41,207 nucleotides of DNA from an uncultured Oscillospiraceae bacterium (GTDB lineage: Bacteria; Bacillota; Clostridia; Oscillospirales; Oscillospiraceae): assembly GCA_951801655.1 (NCBI GenBank), contig CATONV010000015.1:1-41207 (forward strand), given 5' to 3'. The position numbers and the translations under genes are program-made. Position 1 is the first letter of the stretch; the number at the start of each line of letters is the position of its first letter. The notes beneath the pieces are model-generated. The model saw nothing but the letters and a program-made list of their open reading frames with translations, made no database searches and was not told where the DNA came from. Shown one piece after another: positions 15,572 to 24,181 of this stretch.

Positions 15572-16047
15572 TGAAATTCTCCTTTTTGTTGCAGCAGCTT
15601 TCGCAGCCTCTCCCGGGCCCGGTACAGCCGGGAGCGCACTGTCCCCGGGCGGCAGGAAAGCATCCGGGCGATCTCGTCGGTGCTGTACCCCTCGTAATAG
15701 TGCAGATGGATGACCGCACGGTCCTCCGGCGGGAGAGAGAACAACTCCTCCAATTCCTCTCTCTCCTCCGGGCCGGGGGCGGGGAGGGTGCCGGGCAGGG
15801 GACCCTCCCTCCTCCAGGCCAGCCGCAGGCGGCTCTTGCAGCCGTTCACCAGCACCCGCGTCAGCCATGCGGAGGGGTTCTCCAGGTCCGCCGGAGCCTT
15901 TTCCAGATACCGGACAAAGGCGTCCTGTACCGCGTCCTCCGCCTCGTGGGGGTCCCCCAGAATGGCCAGAGCGGCCCGGTACAGGCGGTTTTCATTTTCT
16001 GTGACAAGGCGTTCCCAATCCACCGGCCGGTTGGATGTTCGGAACAT
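15568..16047 (-). CDS. ECF-type RNA polymerase sigma factor
   Basis: A 159-aa sigma-70 family protein with only regions 2 and 4. Region 2 spans about 10-75 (YRAALAILGDPHEAEDAVQD, then WLTRVLVNGC) and region 4 about 100-152 (LPPEDRAVIHLHYYEGYSTD, then GTVRSRLYRARERLRK, the helix-turn-helix). The ATG at 16045-16047 is chosen since AAAGGAGGTG lies just upstream; an in-frame GTG six codons earlier would sit inside that Shine-Dalgarno. It overlaps the membrane anti-sigma gene by four bases, the standard regulatory pair. ECF pairs usually autoregulate, but no second copy of a candidate promoter was found in the window. Confidence 0.93.
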   Translation of the reverse strand: MFRTSNRPVDWERLVTENENRLYRAALAILGDPHEAEDAVQDAFVRYLEKAPADLENPSAWLTRVLVNGCKSRLRLAWRREGPLPGTLPAPGPEEREELEELFSLPPEDRAVIHLHYYEGYSTDEIARMLSCRPGTVRSRLYRARERLRKLLQQKGEFQ

Positions 16048-16102
16048 AGGGCCACCTCCTTTCACTCATATAGACGCGTCAGAAGGGCAGATTGCTGCAA
16101 GC

Positions 16103-16136
16103 AAAAAGAAAAAGCTTCCTCCGTGTGGGAGGAAGC
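16103..16136 (-). terminator. Intrinsic terminator of the alpha-hydroxyacid dehydrogenase gene
   Basis: Minus-strand GCTTCCTCC/GGAGGAAGC, 9-bp stem with a 5-nt loop, followed by TTTTTCTTTTT. It lies ten bases after the stop codon at 16146. Confidence 0.88.
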
Positions 16137-16145
16137 CTCTTTCAC

Positions 16146-17159
16146 TCAAAAAATCATATCCCGCGAAATTTCCGCCAGGGAGTGGACACCGCACATGGCC
16201 ATGGTGTCGGCCAGCTCAGCCTTGAGTTTGTCGGTGAGCACCTGGACGCCCTCGGCTCCGCCGCCATAGACGGCGGTGACATAGGGCCGGGCCAAAATGC
16301 AGGCGTCAGCCCCCAGGGCCAGGGCCTTGCAAACGTCCACGCCAGACCGAATGCCGCCGTCCACCATAATCACCATTTGCCCCTTCACCACCTCAGCGAT
16401 GGCGGGGAGGACCTCGGCGGTGGCGGGGACGCCGTCCTGCACACGGCCGCCGTGGTTGGACACCACGATGCCCGCCGCCCCGGCCTCCAGGGCCTTTTTA
16501 GCGCCCCGCACGGTCATAATCCCCTTGAGAATAAAGGGCACGCTGGCATATTCGATGACCTCCCGCAGCTCGGCCACCGTCTTGGAGCCGGCGGGAGGAT
16601 TGAGACCCTTGAGGAAGGGCAGGCCGGCGGCGTCGATGTCCATGGCGAACATCTGGGCGCCGGAGGCTTTGCCCTGGTCCAGCTTGGCGAAAAGGGTGTC
16701 CCGGTCCCAGGGTTTCACAGTGGGGATACCCTTGCCGCCGTTTTGGCCGATGGCCTTGGCGGCGGCGGCAAAGACGGCGGGATCGGTACCGTCGCCGGTA
16801 AAGGCGGCGATGCCGGCCTGGGCGCAGGCAGGGACCAAAATCTCATTGTACCCCTGGTCCGTGAGTCTGTCGCCGTAGTGGAGTCTCACCGCCCCCACCG
16901 GTCCGGCGAAAACAGGCAGGTCATAGGTCTGTCCAAATAGGGTAAACCGGGTGTCCACCGGGCCATTGGCGCAGATGGTGTCCATATTCAGGCACACCTC
17001 CTGCCATGCGTCGTAATTTCGGGCGGCCACGGTGCCGGTCCCCTTGGCGCCCGGACCAGGCATGGTGTTTTTGCAGGCCCGGCCGTTGCACACCGGGCAG
17101 GCCTTGCAATACGGGCCGCTGCATGTTCGGGCGGCCTCTAAAACTTCCTGATAGGTCAT
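16146..17159 (-). CDS. FMN-dependent alpha-hydroxyacid dehydrogenase (lactate dehydrogenase/oxidase family) with Cys-rich N-terminus
   Basis: A 337-aa TIM-barrel flavoprotein of the lactate/glycolate oxidase family, which oxidises a 2-hydroxyacid to the 2-oxoacid. Seen: Lys212 in FILKGIM, the catalytic His236 with SNHGGR (Arg239), and the phosphate-binding DGGIRSG (267-273). Position 80-90 (LPVFAGPVG) matches the family's PxxxAP region. Unusually, the first 30 residues hold five cysteines, C13, C18, C21, C24 and C29, in a ferredoxin-like spacing (CxxCxxC core). This could bind an Fe-S cluster or zinc. Anaerobes lack an oxygen acceptor, so an electron-transfer partner would be expected. The gene lies 62 nt after the Hpt gene's upstream end, on the same strand. 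Confidence 0.85.
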   Translation of the reverse strand: MTYQEVLEAARTCSGPYCKACPVCNGRACKNTMPGPGAKGTGTVAARNYDAWQEVCLNMDTICANGPVDTRFTLFGQTYDLPVFAGPVGAVRLHYGDRLTDQGYNEILVPACAQAGIAAFTGDGTDPAVFAAAAKAIGQNGGKGIPTVKPWDRDTLFAKLDQGKASGAQMFAMDIDAAGLPFLKGLNPPAGSKTVAELREVIEYASVPFILKGIMTVRGAKKALEAGAAGIVVSNHGGRVQDGVPATAEVLPAIAEVVKGQMVIMVDGGIRSGVDVCKALALGADACILARPYVTAVYGGGAEGVQVLTDKLKAELADTMAMCGVHSLAEISRDMIF

Positions 17160-17221
17160 TGTGACCCCTCCTTACCTCTCTATCCCTGACACCGGGCCGC
17201 CCTTTCGGACGCCCGGTCTCT

Positions 17222-17575
17222 TCAGCCGCCCTGAAAGGCGCGAATAGCGTCCGCAGTCTGCTGGTAGTCCGCCTTCACCTTGGACAGCAGCTGTGCGGCC
17301 AGGTCATAGTCCTTGGTGCGCAGCGCCTCCGTAATGGCGTGGCTGGATTGATACAGCTTGGTAAAGCTGAGATTCTGGGATACGCCCTTCAAGGTGTGGG
17401 CGGCCCGGAACGCATCGTCGTAGTTCTCCGCCTTCAGGGAATCCTCCAACTGCTGAAAGGATTGATCAGACAAAAACTTCCCCACAAAACGCTGTACCAG
17501 CGCGTCGCTGTACAGTCGGCCCAGCACCTCCTGGTAATCGCCCTCCAAAGAGGCGTAACACTCCTGAATGGTCAT
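17222..17575 (-). CDS. Hpt (histidine phosphotransfer) domain protein
   Basis: A 117-aa four-helix-bundle phosphotransfer protein. The phosphorylatable residue is His60 in FRAAHTLKGVSQNL, the standard Hpt motif. It starts MTIQECYASLEGDY, has no membrane segment and covers one domain only. The start overlaps the stop of the HD-GYP response regulator by four bases (ATGA). With the hybrid kinase (19115-21670) and the REC-HD-GYP protein (17572-19110) it makes a complete phosphorelay in one operon. Confidence 0.92.
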   Translation of the reverse strand: MTIQECYASLEGDYQEVLGRLYSDALVQRFVGKFLSDQSFQQLEDSLKAENYDDAFRAAHTLKGVSQNLSFTKLYQSSHAITEALRTKDYDLAAQLLSKVKADYQQTADAIRAFQGG

Positions 17576-19110
17576 TGCGCATCCTCCTTTTTCTCGCGTT
17601 CCTCCACCTTGCCGATCGCGCCGGTATACTGCGGCGGGTCCTCAGAGGACCACATGGCCCGGCCGGTGATATGGACAGGCCGTTTGCTGCCGTCCAAAAT
17701 TACCTCGCAGTCAAACTCCACCTCTGGCGCTTCGGGCGTGGTGCCCTGAAGCAGCTGGGCCAGTTCCGCCAGCAGGTCCAGGTCCATCAGGGACTTCACC
17801 TGCTCGTTGTGATAGGGGTCCACCGTTGTCTCCTCCAGCCCGGTGCGCTGTGCTCCCAGCGGGGAGAGGGTGAGCATGGGGGGCGTAGTGGTGTATTCAA
17901 ACAGAATCTGCTGCGACACGGCAGTAAAGAAGCGGTGAATGGTCCTTTCCTGCTCCAGCACCCGCAGGGTGCGGTCTGCGGCGGAAAGCTCCTCATACTC
18001 CATCAGCTCCGCCGCCGTGTTCTCCATAGCCCGCTGGTCGCCCTTGGTGATGGTGTCCACCGCCATCTCCCGCTGAATCACGTCGCTGCTCTCCACCAGG
18101 CACTCCAGCAGCAGCGGCTGGAAAGCCCCGCACTCCCCGTTGAGAATCATGGATAGGGCCTTTTCATGGGAGTGGGCCGGCTTATAGACCCGCACGCTGG
18201 TCAGTGCGTCATACACGTCGGCCAGAGAAACCACCTGGGCGGAGATGGGGATATCCTCCCCTACCAGCTTATCCGGATAGCCCCGGCCGTCGTAGCGCTC
18301 GTGGTGCCAGCGGCAGATTTCATAGGCGTATTTCACCAGCGGTTCGTCCTGGAAGGGCACTCCCTTCATCATATCCGCGCCCATCTGGGAGTGGCCTTTC
18401 ATAATGGCGAACTCCTCGTCGGTAAATCTGCCCGGCTTGTTGAGTATCTCGCTGGGAATGCAGATCTTGCCCACGTCGTGCAGGGTGGAGGCGTTGCTGA
18501 TCAGGTTGATGGTCTCCCGATCCAGCTGATATTTGTTCGTTTTGCGCATCAGGCTTTTCAGCAGAATCTCCGTCATAGTCTGGATATGGAGAACATGCAG
18601 GCCGCTCTCCTCGTTCCGGAACTCCACGATGTGGCTGAGGATGGAGATCATCAGGTTGTTGATTTTCTCCTTCTGATAGATCTGCTCATTCACCATGGCC
18701 GCCAGACGGCGCTGTTTGGCGTAGAGCATGATCGTGTTGATCACCCGTCGGCGGACCACCATCATATCAAAGGGACGGCTTATGTAGTCGGTGACGCCCA
18801 TGTCGTAGGCCCGTTCAATAAAGGCGTGGGTACTCTCCGCCGAAATCATGATCACAGGTACGCTGTCGATCCAGTTGTACTGGTTCATGGCGGACAGTAC
18901 GCCGAAGCCGTCCAGGTTGGGCATTACAATATCCAGAAGGACCAGAGAAATTTCCTGTTCCTTCTGCTGGAGAACGGCCACTGCCTGCAGGCCGTCCTCC
19001 GCCTCAATAATATCGTAGGACTCCTCAAGCATGGAGCGCAGGATGGAACGATTCATCTCCGAGTCGTCGGCTACCAAAATAGTATAACGTTGCTCTCTCT
19101 TTTGAGCCAT
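17572..19110 (-). CDS. Response regulator with HD-GYP domain (c-di-GMP phosphodiesterase-like)
   Basis: A 512-aa protein. The receiver domain (1-125) has Asp60 in LLDIVMPNLDG, but the conserved Lys is Arg112 (YISRPFD). An HD-GYP domain follows (about 150-330): His211-Asp212 in TLHDVGK, HH at 269-270 and GYP at 277-279, matching active c-di-GMP phosphodiesterases. The last ~180 residues are a less clear region ending in a sensor-like beta-rich segment (CEVILDGSKRPVHITGRA). The ATG at 19108-19110 is used, with GGAAGGTGA upstream; a GTG four codons earlier lies too close to that site. It overlaps the Hpt gene and follows the hybrid kinase by four bases. Confidence 0.92.
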   Translation of the reverse strand: MAQKREQRYTILVADDSEMNRSILRSMLEESYDIIEAEDGLQAVAVLQQKEQEISLVLLDIVMPNLDGFGVLSAMNQYNWIDSVPVIMISAESTHAFIERAYDMGVTDYISRPFDMMVVRRRVINTIMLYAKQRRLAAMVNEQIYQKEKINNLMISILSHIVEFRNEESGLHVLHIQTMTEILLKSLMRKTNKYQLDRETINLISNASTLHDVGKICIPSEILNKPGRFTDEEFAIMKGHSQMGADMMKGVPFQDEPLVKYAYEICRWHHERYDGRGYPDKLVGEDIPISAQVVSLADVYDALTSVRVYKPAHSHEKALSMILNGECGAFQPLLLECLVESSDVIQREMAVDTITKGDQRAMENTAAELMEYEELSAADRTLRVLEQERTIHRFFTAVSQQILFEYTTTPPMLTLSPLGAQRTGLEETTVDPYHNEQVKSLMDLDLLAELAQLLQGTTPEAPEVEFDCEVILDGSKRPVHITGRAMWSSEDPPQYTGAIGKVEEREKKEDAQ

Positions 19111-19114
19111 GGGT

Positions 19115-21670
19115 TCACTCACCTTCCGTCGGTCTTATATTCCGGGCGCGGTCGCGCCGCAGCATTAGTTTGGTCAATGTGATACACAGCTGTTCGATGT
19201 TGATGGGCTTGGCCAGATGGGCGTCCATGCCCGCCTGGGCGGTGCGGGTAATGTCCTCTGCAAAGGCGTTGGCCGTCAGCGCCACAATGGGCACTGTCCT
19301 GGCATCGGGCCGGTCCAGGGCCCGAATGGCCTTGGTGGACTCGCAGCCGTCCATTTCGGGCATCTGCATATCCATCAAAACCGCGTCGAAGAAACCGGGC
19401 TTGGAACTTTGGAAGGCCTCCAGGGCCTTGCGCCCGTCCTTTGCCGGCGTCACCTTGGCGCCCCGCATCTGGAGAAGCTCGGTGGCAATCTCCATATTCA
19501 GGAAGTTGTCCTCCGCAAGAAGGATGTTGCGTCCCTCCAGCTGAGCCGACTCCCCGGTCTCCTCCTCCACAACCGGCTGGATCTGCTCGCCCACGTCAAA
19601 GGGCAGGGTAACCGAGAAGGTGGTGCCCTTGCCCAGGGCGCTGGTCACGGCAATCTGACCGCCCATGCGGGTAACCAGATTTTTTACAATAGGCATTCCC
19701 AGTCCGGTACCCATTACCTCCTTCGCTCCGAAGCGGACCTCCCTCTCGTAGGGGTCGAAGAGCTTGGGGAGAAACTCCTCTGACATGCCGGTGCCACTGT
19801 CCTCCACCACAAAGAGGTAGTTATTTCGCTTTCCCTCGTCCATCTGACGCAGAGAAACAGAGATGCGATCCCCCTCTCTGGTAAACTTTATGGCGTTGGA
19901 CACCAGGTTGTTGATGACCTGCCCCAACCGGGCGGGATCGCCCTTGATCAGATTGTCCTTGATGTCGATGGACAGCTCAAACGTCTTGTTGCGGGCCTGA
20001 GCCTGGGCCTGGAAGGGCGAGGTCCATGTCTCCATGGACGAGCGCAGGTCAAAGGTCTTGATCTCCATAGACACGTTGCCCTGCTCCAGCCGGGAGATCT
20101 CCAAAATATCATTGATCAAGGCCAGCAGCTGCTGGCTGGCGGCGCCTATCTTGTTCAGGTAGTCCCGGTTTTTCTCCGGTCCGCAGTCAGACTGGAGGGC
20201 CAGACTCGTCATACCAATAATGATATTCAGCGGGGTGCGCATGTCGTGGCTCATCACAGAGAAGAACTGCTGCTGGGACTTCTCGCTCTGTTCTGCGGCG
20301 GACAGGGCCCCCTTCAGCAGTCTCACCTGCCGCTGCTGCTCCTCCTTCTCGTTCTCCACATCCCGGAAGCAGATTACCACCTCGCCCGGGATCCTATCCG
20401 GGTCGGTGAGCATGCGCACACTGATCCAGCGTTCCTCATCTTCAAACTTCCGCAAAAACTCGCCGCCGAAATCCCGGGTTCCCTGCTCCACCAGCTGTCT
20501 GATGTTCTCCAGGGCAAAATTCCGGACAAAGTCCTCCGAGGTCCACTCGTCCAGGGCGGTGGCAATCACCTTCAGCAGCTCGCTGTACTCGCCGGTCATG
20601 CCTTCCATCCTCTCCCGCACGTAGGGGGAGGGCTTTGTCATCTCAAAGATACCCGTTACAATATTCACGCGGTAGAAGGCGTAGTAGATATCCCCCATCA
20701 CCTGCATCGTCTCGGCGGTGCGTTTGGCCGTTTTGCTCAGCTTCCGGTCCCGCAGCCACATGCCCATGGCGATGCCCAAAAACAGCACCAAGGCTACGCC
20801 GTAGCACACCAGGATATTCTGCACCCCCTGGAGCAGCGTCTCATAGGGGACTGTAAGAATACACAGCCAATTATTTTCAGCGTGCTGGTAGTATAGCCCT
20901 CGGGTCAGCTTCTGCATGCCTATAATCTCGTTGTCTTTGCCGTCCAGCTCCCCTTGGTTGACCCGGTCAAACAGGTCTTTGGTATAAGCCTGAAGTTCCT
21001 CCTCCGTAGACTCAAAGGGAATGTTGTAGTACAGCAGACTGCCACGGTTGTCCAGCACATAGTACGCGCCGCCCGCCGGCAGCTCCTGAACGGTGTGGTC
21101 GGCCCGGAAGTGCTTCAGAGGCACATCAAAGGCAATAGCATTGTCGCTCCCGCTGGCGGAGACGGCCACGGTGACCACCATCTCGCCGCCATAAGCGTCG
21201 CTGGCGTAGGCGTCGGTATAGATCACCCTGCCCTCCGCCGCCATGGCCTGCTGATACCACGACTGGCTCTTGTAATCGTAGTCCCAGTCCCGGACCCCTC
21301 CGGTAGAGATGACCTGTCCGTCCAGCACGGCGTAGATATCCAGGTCGCTGGTGCTGAGCAGGGCGGTACTCTTTCCCAAATAGTCCACCAGCCACTCTTC
21401 AAACTCCTCCGAGCCCACTCCCTGCTTGTCCATATCCTCCAGATAGAACATGGCCATTGTCAGGATGCGGTCATACTCGCTGAGCTGACTGTTCTCATCG
21501 TTGGCATAACTGGTGACCAGATTTTTCCCCATGGACCTGGCGCTGTCCAGCAGCAGCCCCCGGCTCATAATCATGCCAGCCGCAGCCACCACCACAAACA
21601 GCGCCAAAATCCAAAGGATCCGCCAGCTGCTCCACTGGTTGGGCGAGCCCTTTACCTTGTTATGTCGCAT
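19115..21670 (-). CDS. Hybrid sensor histidine kinase/response regulator
   Basis: An 851-aa membrane kinase. Order: TM1 (about 18-35), large extracytoplasmic Cache-like sensor domain (about 40-275, with DWDYDYKSQSWYQQA typical of dCache sensors), TM2 (about 283-305), a cytoplasmic PAS-like region (about 325-440), HisKA with His475 in SVMSHDMRTPLN, HATPase with VVEDSGTGMS and GTGLGM, then a receiver domain with phospho-acceptor Asp near 767 (LMDMQMPEMDG). ATG at 21668-21670 with AAGGAG eight bases upstream. Promoter TTTACA-N17-TATACT at 21757-21785. It heads a three-gene operon whose outputs are an HD-GYP protein and an Hpt protein. Confidence 0.93.
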   Translation of the reverse strand: MRHNKVKGSPNQWSSWRILWILALFVVVAAAGMIMSRGLLLDSARSMGKNLVTSYANDENSQLSEYDRILTMAMFYLEDMDKQGVGSEEFEEWLVDYLGKSTALLSTSDLDIYAVLDGQVISTGGVRDWDYDYKSQSWYQQAMAAEGRVIYTDAYASDAYGGEMVVTVAVSASGSDNAIAFDVPLKHFRADHTVQELPAGGAYYVLDNRGSLLYYNIPFESTEEELQAYTKDLFDRVNQGELDGKDNEIIGMQKLTRGLYYQHAENNWLCILTVPYETLLQGVQNILVCYGVALVLFLGIAMGMWLRDRKLSKTAKRTAETMQVMGDIYYAFYRVNIVTGIFEMTKPSPYVRERMEGMTGEYSELLKVIATALDEWTSEDFVRNFALENIRQLVEQGTRDFGGEFLRKFEDEERWISVRMLTDPDRIPGEVVICFRDVENEKEEQQRQVRLLKGALSAAEQSEKSQQQFFSVMSHDMRTPLNIIIGMTSLALQSDCGPEKNRDYLNKIGAASQQLLALINDILEISRLEQGNVSMEIKTFDLRSSMETWTSPFQAQAQARNKTFELSIDIKDNLIKGDPARLGQVINNLVSNAIKFTREGDRISVSLRQMDEGKRNNYLFVVEDSGTGMSEEFLPKLFDPYEREVRFGAKEVMGTGLGMPIVKNLVTRMGGQIAVTSALGKGTTFSVTLPFDVGEQIQPVVEEETGESAQLEGRNILLAEDNFLNMEIATELLQMRGAKVTPAKDGRKALEAFQSSKPGFFDAVLMDMQMPEMDGCESTKAIRALDRPDARTVPIVALTANAFAEDITRTAQAGMDAHLAKPINIEQLCITLTKLMLRRDRARNIRPTEGE

Positions 21671-21756
21671 ATTGTTCACTCCTTGCCTGGTCAGGCCCCG
21701 GCTGGCAAATAAAGCCGTTCTTTCAGCTTAAATGGGCAGACAGTCATACAGGATGT

Positions 21757-21785
21757 AGTATAGCATATTCCGTCCTTTGTGTAAA
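21757..21785 (-). promoter_or_regulatory. Sigma-A promoter of the hybrid-kinase operon
   Basis: Minus-strand TTTACA (21780-21785) and TATACT (21757-21762), 17-bp spacer, about 87 bp before the ATG. Confidence 0.75.
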
Positions 21786-21814
21786 GATACTTTGCTAAAA
21801 TTCCGGTCCTCCAC

Positions 21815-21843
21815 TTGCCAAGCGGAATAAAAGGCATTATAAT
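21815..21843 (+). promoter_or_regulatory. Sigma-A promoter of asnS
   Basis: TTGCCA (21815-21820) and TATAAT (21838-21843) are 17 bp apart, giving a ~56-nt leader before the ATG at 21906. No T-box specifier was recognised in that short leader. Confidence 0.82.
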
Positions 21844-21905
21844 AAGGAACGCCTTACCTGACACCGGGGAGGCCAACAATTCTGCACGATTTGGAGAGGA
21901 TATCT

Positions 21906-23300
21906 ATGGAACGCACCACTATCGCCGCCATTTTCGCCGACCAAGAGAACCTGGGCGGACAGACCGTCACCGTAATGGGCTGGGCCCGGACTATCCGCGA
22001 TATGAAGACCTTCGGCTTTATTGAGCTCAACGACGGTTCCTGCTTCAAGAACCTCCAGGCTGTCATGGACGCCAACGTCCTGGACAACTACAGGGAGATC
22101 GCCGGTCAGAACGTGGGCGCCGCTCTCATCGTCAGGGGCGAGGTGGTTCTCACCCCCGGAGCCAAACAGCCTCTGGAGCTGAAGGCGGCCTCCATCGCGG
22201 TGGAGGGTCCCTCCACGCCGGACTATCCCCTTCAGAAAAAGCGCCACAGCATAGAGTATCTGCGCACCATCCAGCATCTGCGCCCCCGGACCAACCTGTT
22301 CTCCGCCGCCTTTCGGGTGCGGAGTGTGGCTGCCCACGCTATCCACTGTTTTTTCCAGGACCGGGGCTTTGTCTATGTCCACACCCCCCTCATCACCGGC
22401 AGCGACTGTGAGGGAGCCGGCGAGATGTTCCAGGTGACCACCCTGGATCTGAACAATCCCCCCCGCACGCCCGACGGGCAGATCGACTACTCCAGGGACT
22501 TCTTCGGCAAGCAGACCAGTCTCACTGTATCCGGTCAGCTCAACGCCGAGAACTTCGCCATGGCCTTCGGCAACGTGTACACCTTCGGCCCCACGTTCCG
22601 GGCGGAGAACTCCAACACCCAGCGCCACGCCGCTGAATTCTGGATGATCGAACCTGAGATGGCCTTCGCCGACTTGGGCGACTATATGGACACCGCCGAG
22701 GCCATGATCAAATATATCATCAAGACGGTGCTGGAAAAGTGCCCAGATGAGATTAACTTCTTCAACTCCTTCGTGGACAAGGGTCTGAAGGAGAGGTTGG
22801 AGCACGTGGCCTCCTCCGACTTTGGCCGTGTGAGCTACACCGAGGCGGTGGAGATCCTGAAGAAAAACAATGACCAGTTTGACTTTAAGGTGGACTGGGG
22901 AGCCGACCTGCAGACCGAGCACGAGCGTTATCTCACCGAGAAGGTGTTCAAGCGCCCCGTTTTTGTCACCGACTACCCCAAGGAAATCAAGGCCTTCTAT
23001 ATGCGCCTCAACGACGACGGAAAAACCGTTGCCGCCGCCGACTGCCTGGTACCCGGCATTGGGGAGATTATCGGAGGCAGTCAGCGCGAGGAGCGGCTGG
23101 AGTTGCTGGAGGGCCGCATCAGAGAGTTGGGCATGGACCCCAAGGACTACTGGTGGTACTGCGACCTGCGGCGTTATGGCTCCTGCCGCCACGCCGGTTA
23201 CGGCCTGGGCTTCGAGCGCATGGTGATGTACCTCACCGGCATCAGCAACATCCGCGATACCCTGCCCCATCCCCGCACCGTGGGCAATGCGGAGTTCTGA
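21906..23300 (+). CDS. asnS: Asparaginyl-tRNA synthetase
   Basis: Class IIb aminoacyl-tRNA synthetase that charges tRNA(Asn). The 464-aa product has the N-terminal OB-fold anticodon-binding domain (about 10-110), then the class II core: motif 2 in [23 protein letters not shown] and motif 3 near [21 protein letters not shown] plus AEFWMIEPE distinguishes AsnRS from AspRS. The ATG at 21906 has GGAGAGG upstream; an in-frame TTG five codons earlier would overlap that site. The stop (TGA) overlaps the next gene's ATG by one base. Confidence 0.96.
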   Translation: MERTTIAAIFADQENLGGQTVTVMGWARTIRDMKTFGFIELNDGSCFKNLQAVMDANVLDNYREIAGQNVGAALIVRGEVVLTPGAKQPLELKAASIAVEGPSTPDYPLQKKRHSIEYLRTIQHLRPRTNLFSAAFRVRSVAAHAIHCFFQDRGFVYVHTPLITGSDCEGAGEMFQVTTLDLNNPPRTPDGQIDYSRDFFGKQTSLTVSGQLNAENFAMAFGNVYTFGPTFRAENSNTQRHAAEFWMIEPEMAFADLGDYMDTAEAMIKYIIKTVLEKCPDEINFFNSFVDKGLKERLEHVASSDFGRVSYTEAVEILKKNNDQFDFKVDWGADLQTEHERYLTEKVFKRPVFVTDYPKEIKAFYMRLNDDGKTVAAADCLVPGIGEIIGGSQREERLELLEGRIRELGMDPKDYWWYCDLRRYGSCRHAGYGLGFERMVMYLTGISNIRDTLPHPRTVGNAEF

Positions 23301-23548
23301 TGAAGTCGGAGCTGCAAAAAATCCCCGGCGTGGGCCCCAGCATGGCCCGGCGCCTGGAGAACATCGGCTGTCCCACCCTGCAGTCCCTCAAGGGACAGGA
23401 TCCCGAGGAGCTCTACCACCGTGACTGTCTGGTCCATGGCTGTCAGGTGGACCGGTGCGTTCTCTATGTCTACCGCCTGGCAGTCCACTATGCTGAGCAC
23501 GGCGCGTGTCCGCCGGATAAGGGGAATTGGTGGGATTGGAAGGACTAA
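23300..23548 (+). CDS. Cdd1-like helix-hairpin-helix protein
   Basis: An 82-aa protein of the Cdd1 'pathogenicity locus' family named from the C. difficile toxin locus; the name does not imply virulence. Residues 5-40 form a helix-hairpin-helix (IPGVGPSMARRLENIGC) of the kind that contacts DNA backbone, followed by the family motif LKGQDPEELY...GCQVDRCVLYVYRLAVHYA, with conserved cysteines. Its ATG overlaps the asnS stop (TGATG), so it is translationally coupled. Function is unknown. Confidence 0.85.
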   Translation: MKSELQKIPGVGPSMARRLENIGCPTLQSLKGQDPEELYHRDCLVHGCQVDRCVLYVYRLAVHYAEHGACPPDKGNWWDWKD

Positions 23549-23552
23549 ACAT

Positions 23553-23582
23553 AAGGTCTGCCGTTAGAATACGGCAGACCTT
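23553..23582 (+). terminator. Hairpin after asnS operon
   Basis: A 12-bp perfect stem (AAGGTCTGCCGT/ACGGCAGACCTT, 6-nt loop) right after the Cdd1-like gene, without a clear T-run. It precedes a stronger bidirectional terminator and may be a backup or RNA-stability element. Confidence 0.55.
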
Positions 23583-23590
23583 GGACTGTC

Positions 23591-23630
23591 TAAAACACCC
23601 CTCAGCGCAACCGCGCTGAGGGGTGTTTTA
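23591..23630. terminator. Bidirectional intrinsic terminator
   Basis: An 18-bp perfect stem with a 4-nt loop, flanked by TAAAA and TTTTA, giving T-runs on both strands. It separates the asnS operon from the convergent small gene, whose stop codon (23628-23630) is part of the stem. Confidence 0.9.
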
Positions 23631-23879
23631 TCCCCAATCGTGGCGGCTTGTACTTAATCCGTTGGCATAAAAGGTTTTTACTATCCGTTCAATCTTCTCA
23701 AAGCACTCAGGATCATCTAACGTTTCATCGTCTAAAATTTTCTGTATTTGTGTCAAAATATGCAACGCATCACCTTCAATTTCCGTTGCGACCTCGCCGG
23801 GATGTTCTTTTCTCAGGTAGTCTAACACCTTCCAGCCGATCGCACGGGCGTACAGTTCATCTTGAATCGAAATAGTCAT
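23628..23879 (-). CDS. Small acidic protein of unknown function
   Basis: An 83-aa protein that I do not recognise, starting MTISIQDELYARAIGWKVLD. It is rich in Asp/Glu, mostly alpha-helical in appearance (DALHILTQIQKILDDETLDD), with one cysteine and no membrane segment. The ATG at 23877-23879 is chosen for the GAGGTG six bases upstream; an earlier ATG exists 16 codons before. GC content is clearly below that of the neighbouring housekeeping genes. It is divergent from a small XRE-type regulator 95 bp away, with an inverted repeat between them, which suggests a linked small cassette. Confidence 0.65.
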   Translation of the reverse strand: MTISIQDELYARAIGWKVLDYLRKEHPGEVATEIEGDALHILTQIQKILDDETLDDPECFEKIERIVKTFYANGLSTSRHDWG

Positions 23880-23904
23880 ACACTTCACCTCAAACGCCAT
23901 AATA

Positions 23905-23918
23905 CCCGATATTTCGGG
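23905..23918. promoter_or_regulatory. Candidate operator dyad between divergent small genes
   Basis: CCCGA-TATT-TCGGG, a 5-bp dyad in the 95-bp gap between the small acidic gene (minus) and the XRE-type regulator (plus). Its position fits an operator for the regulator, controlling both directions. A TATAAT at 23944-23949 could be the plus-strand -10. Confidence 0.4.
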
Positions 23919-23974
23919 AATATTCAAGACCCTATGCGCAAAATATAATGGGAAATCACAGGGAGGTGTTTCTT

Positions 23975-24181
23975 GTGATTTCCTATGACCCCATGTGGGA
24001 GACGATGCGAAGGAAAAATATCACAACCTATAGCCTCATTAAAAAATATAATTTCAGTAAAGGAACGTTGGATTCCTTGAAGCAGGGCCGAAATATCTCC
24101 ACCATGACCCTGAATGATATTTGTCGAATTTTAGATTGCAGGGTAGAAGAGGTTTTACTCTATATTCCAGATAAAGAATAG
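23975..24181 (+). CDS. Small XRE-type (Cro/C1) helix-turn-helix regulator
   Basis: A 68-aa single-domain DNA-binding protein. The pattern MWETMRRKNITTYSLIKKYNFS-KGTLDSLKQGRNIS-MTLNDICRILDCRVEEVLLYIP is that of the short clostridial HTH_26/YozG-like group. The GTG at 23975 is selected because GGGAGGTG lies six bases upstream; an in-frame ATG nine codons earlier lies before that site. The gene is AT-richer than its surroundings, is divergent from the small acidic protein gene, and ends in its own terminator. Such proteins often control a neighbouring small gene or a mobile element; no toxin or transposase is visible nearby. Confidence 0.82.
   Translation: MISYDPMWETMRRKNITTYSLIKKYNFSKGTLDSLKQGRNISTMTLNDICRILDCRVEEVLLYIPDKE

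Noticed and set aside
21844-21905. T-box riboswitch in the asnS leader
   Set aside because: The leader from the identified promoter is only about 55 nt, too short for a T-box, and lacks the conserved T-box sequence and a terminator.
23300-23548. Virulence locus suggested by the family name 'pathogenicity locus' (Cdd1)
   Set aside because: The name comes only from the first described locus in C. difficile; the neighbours here are asnS and terminators, with no toxin genes.
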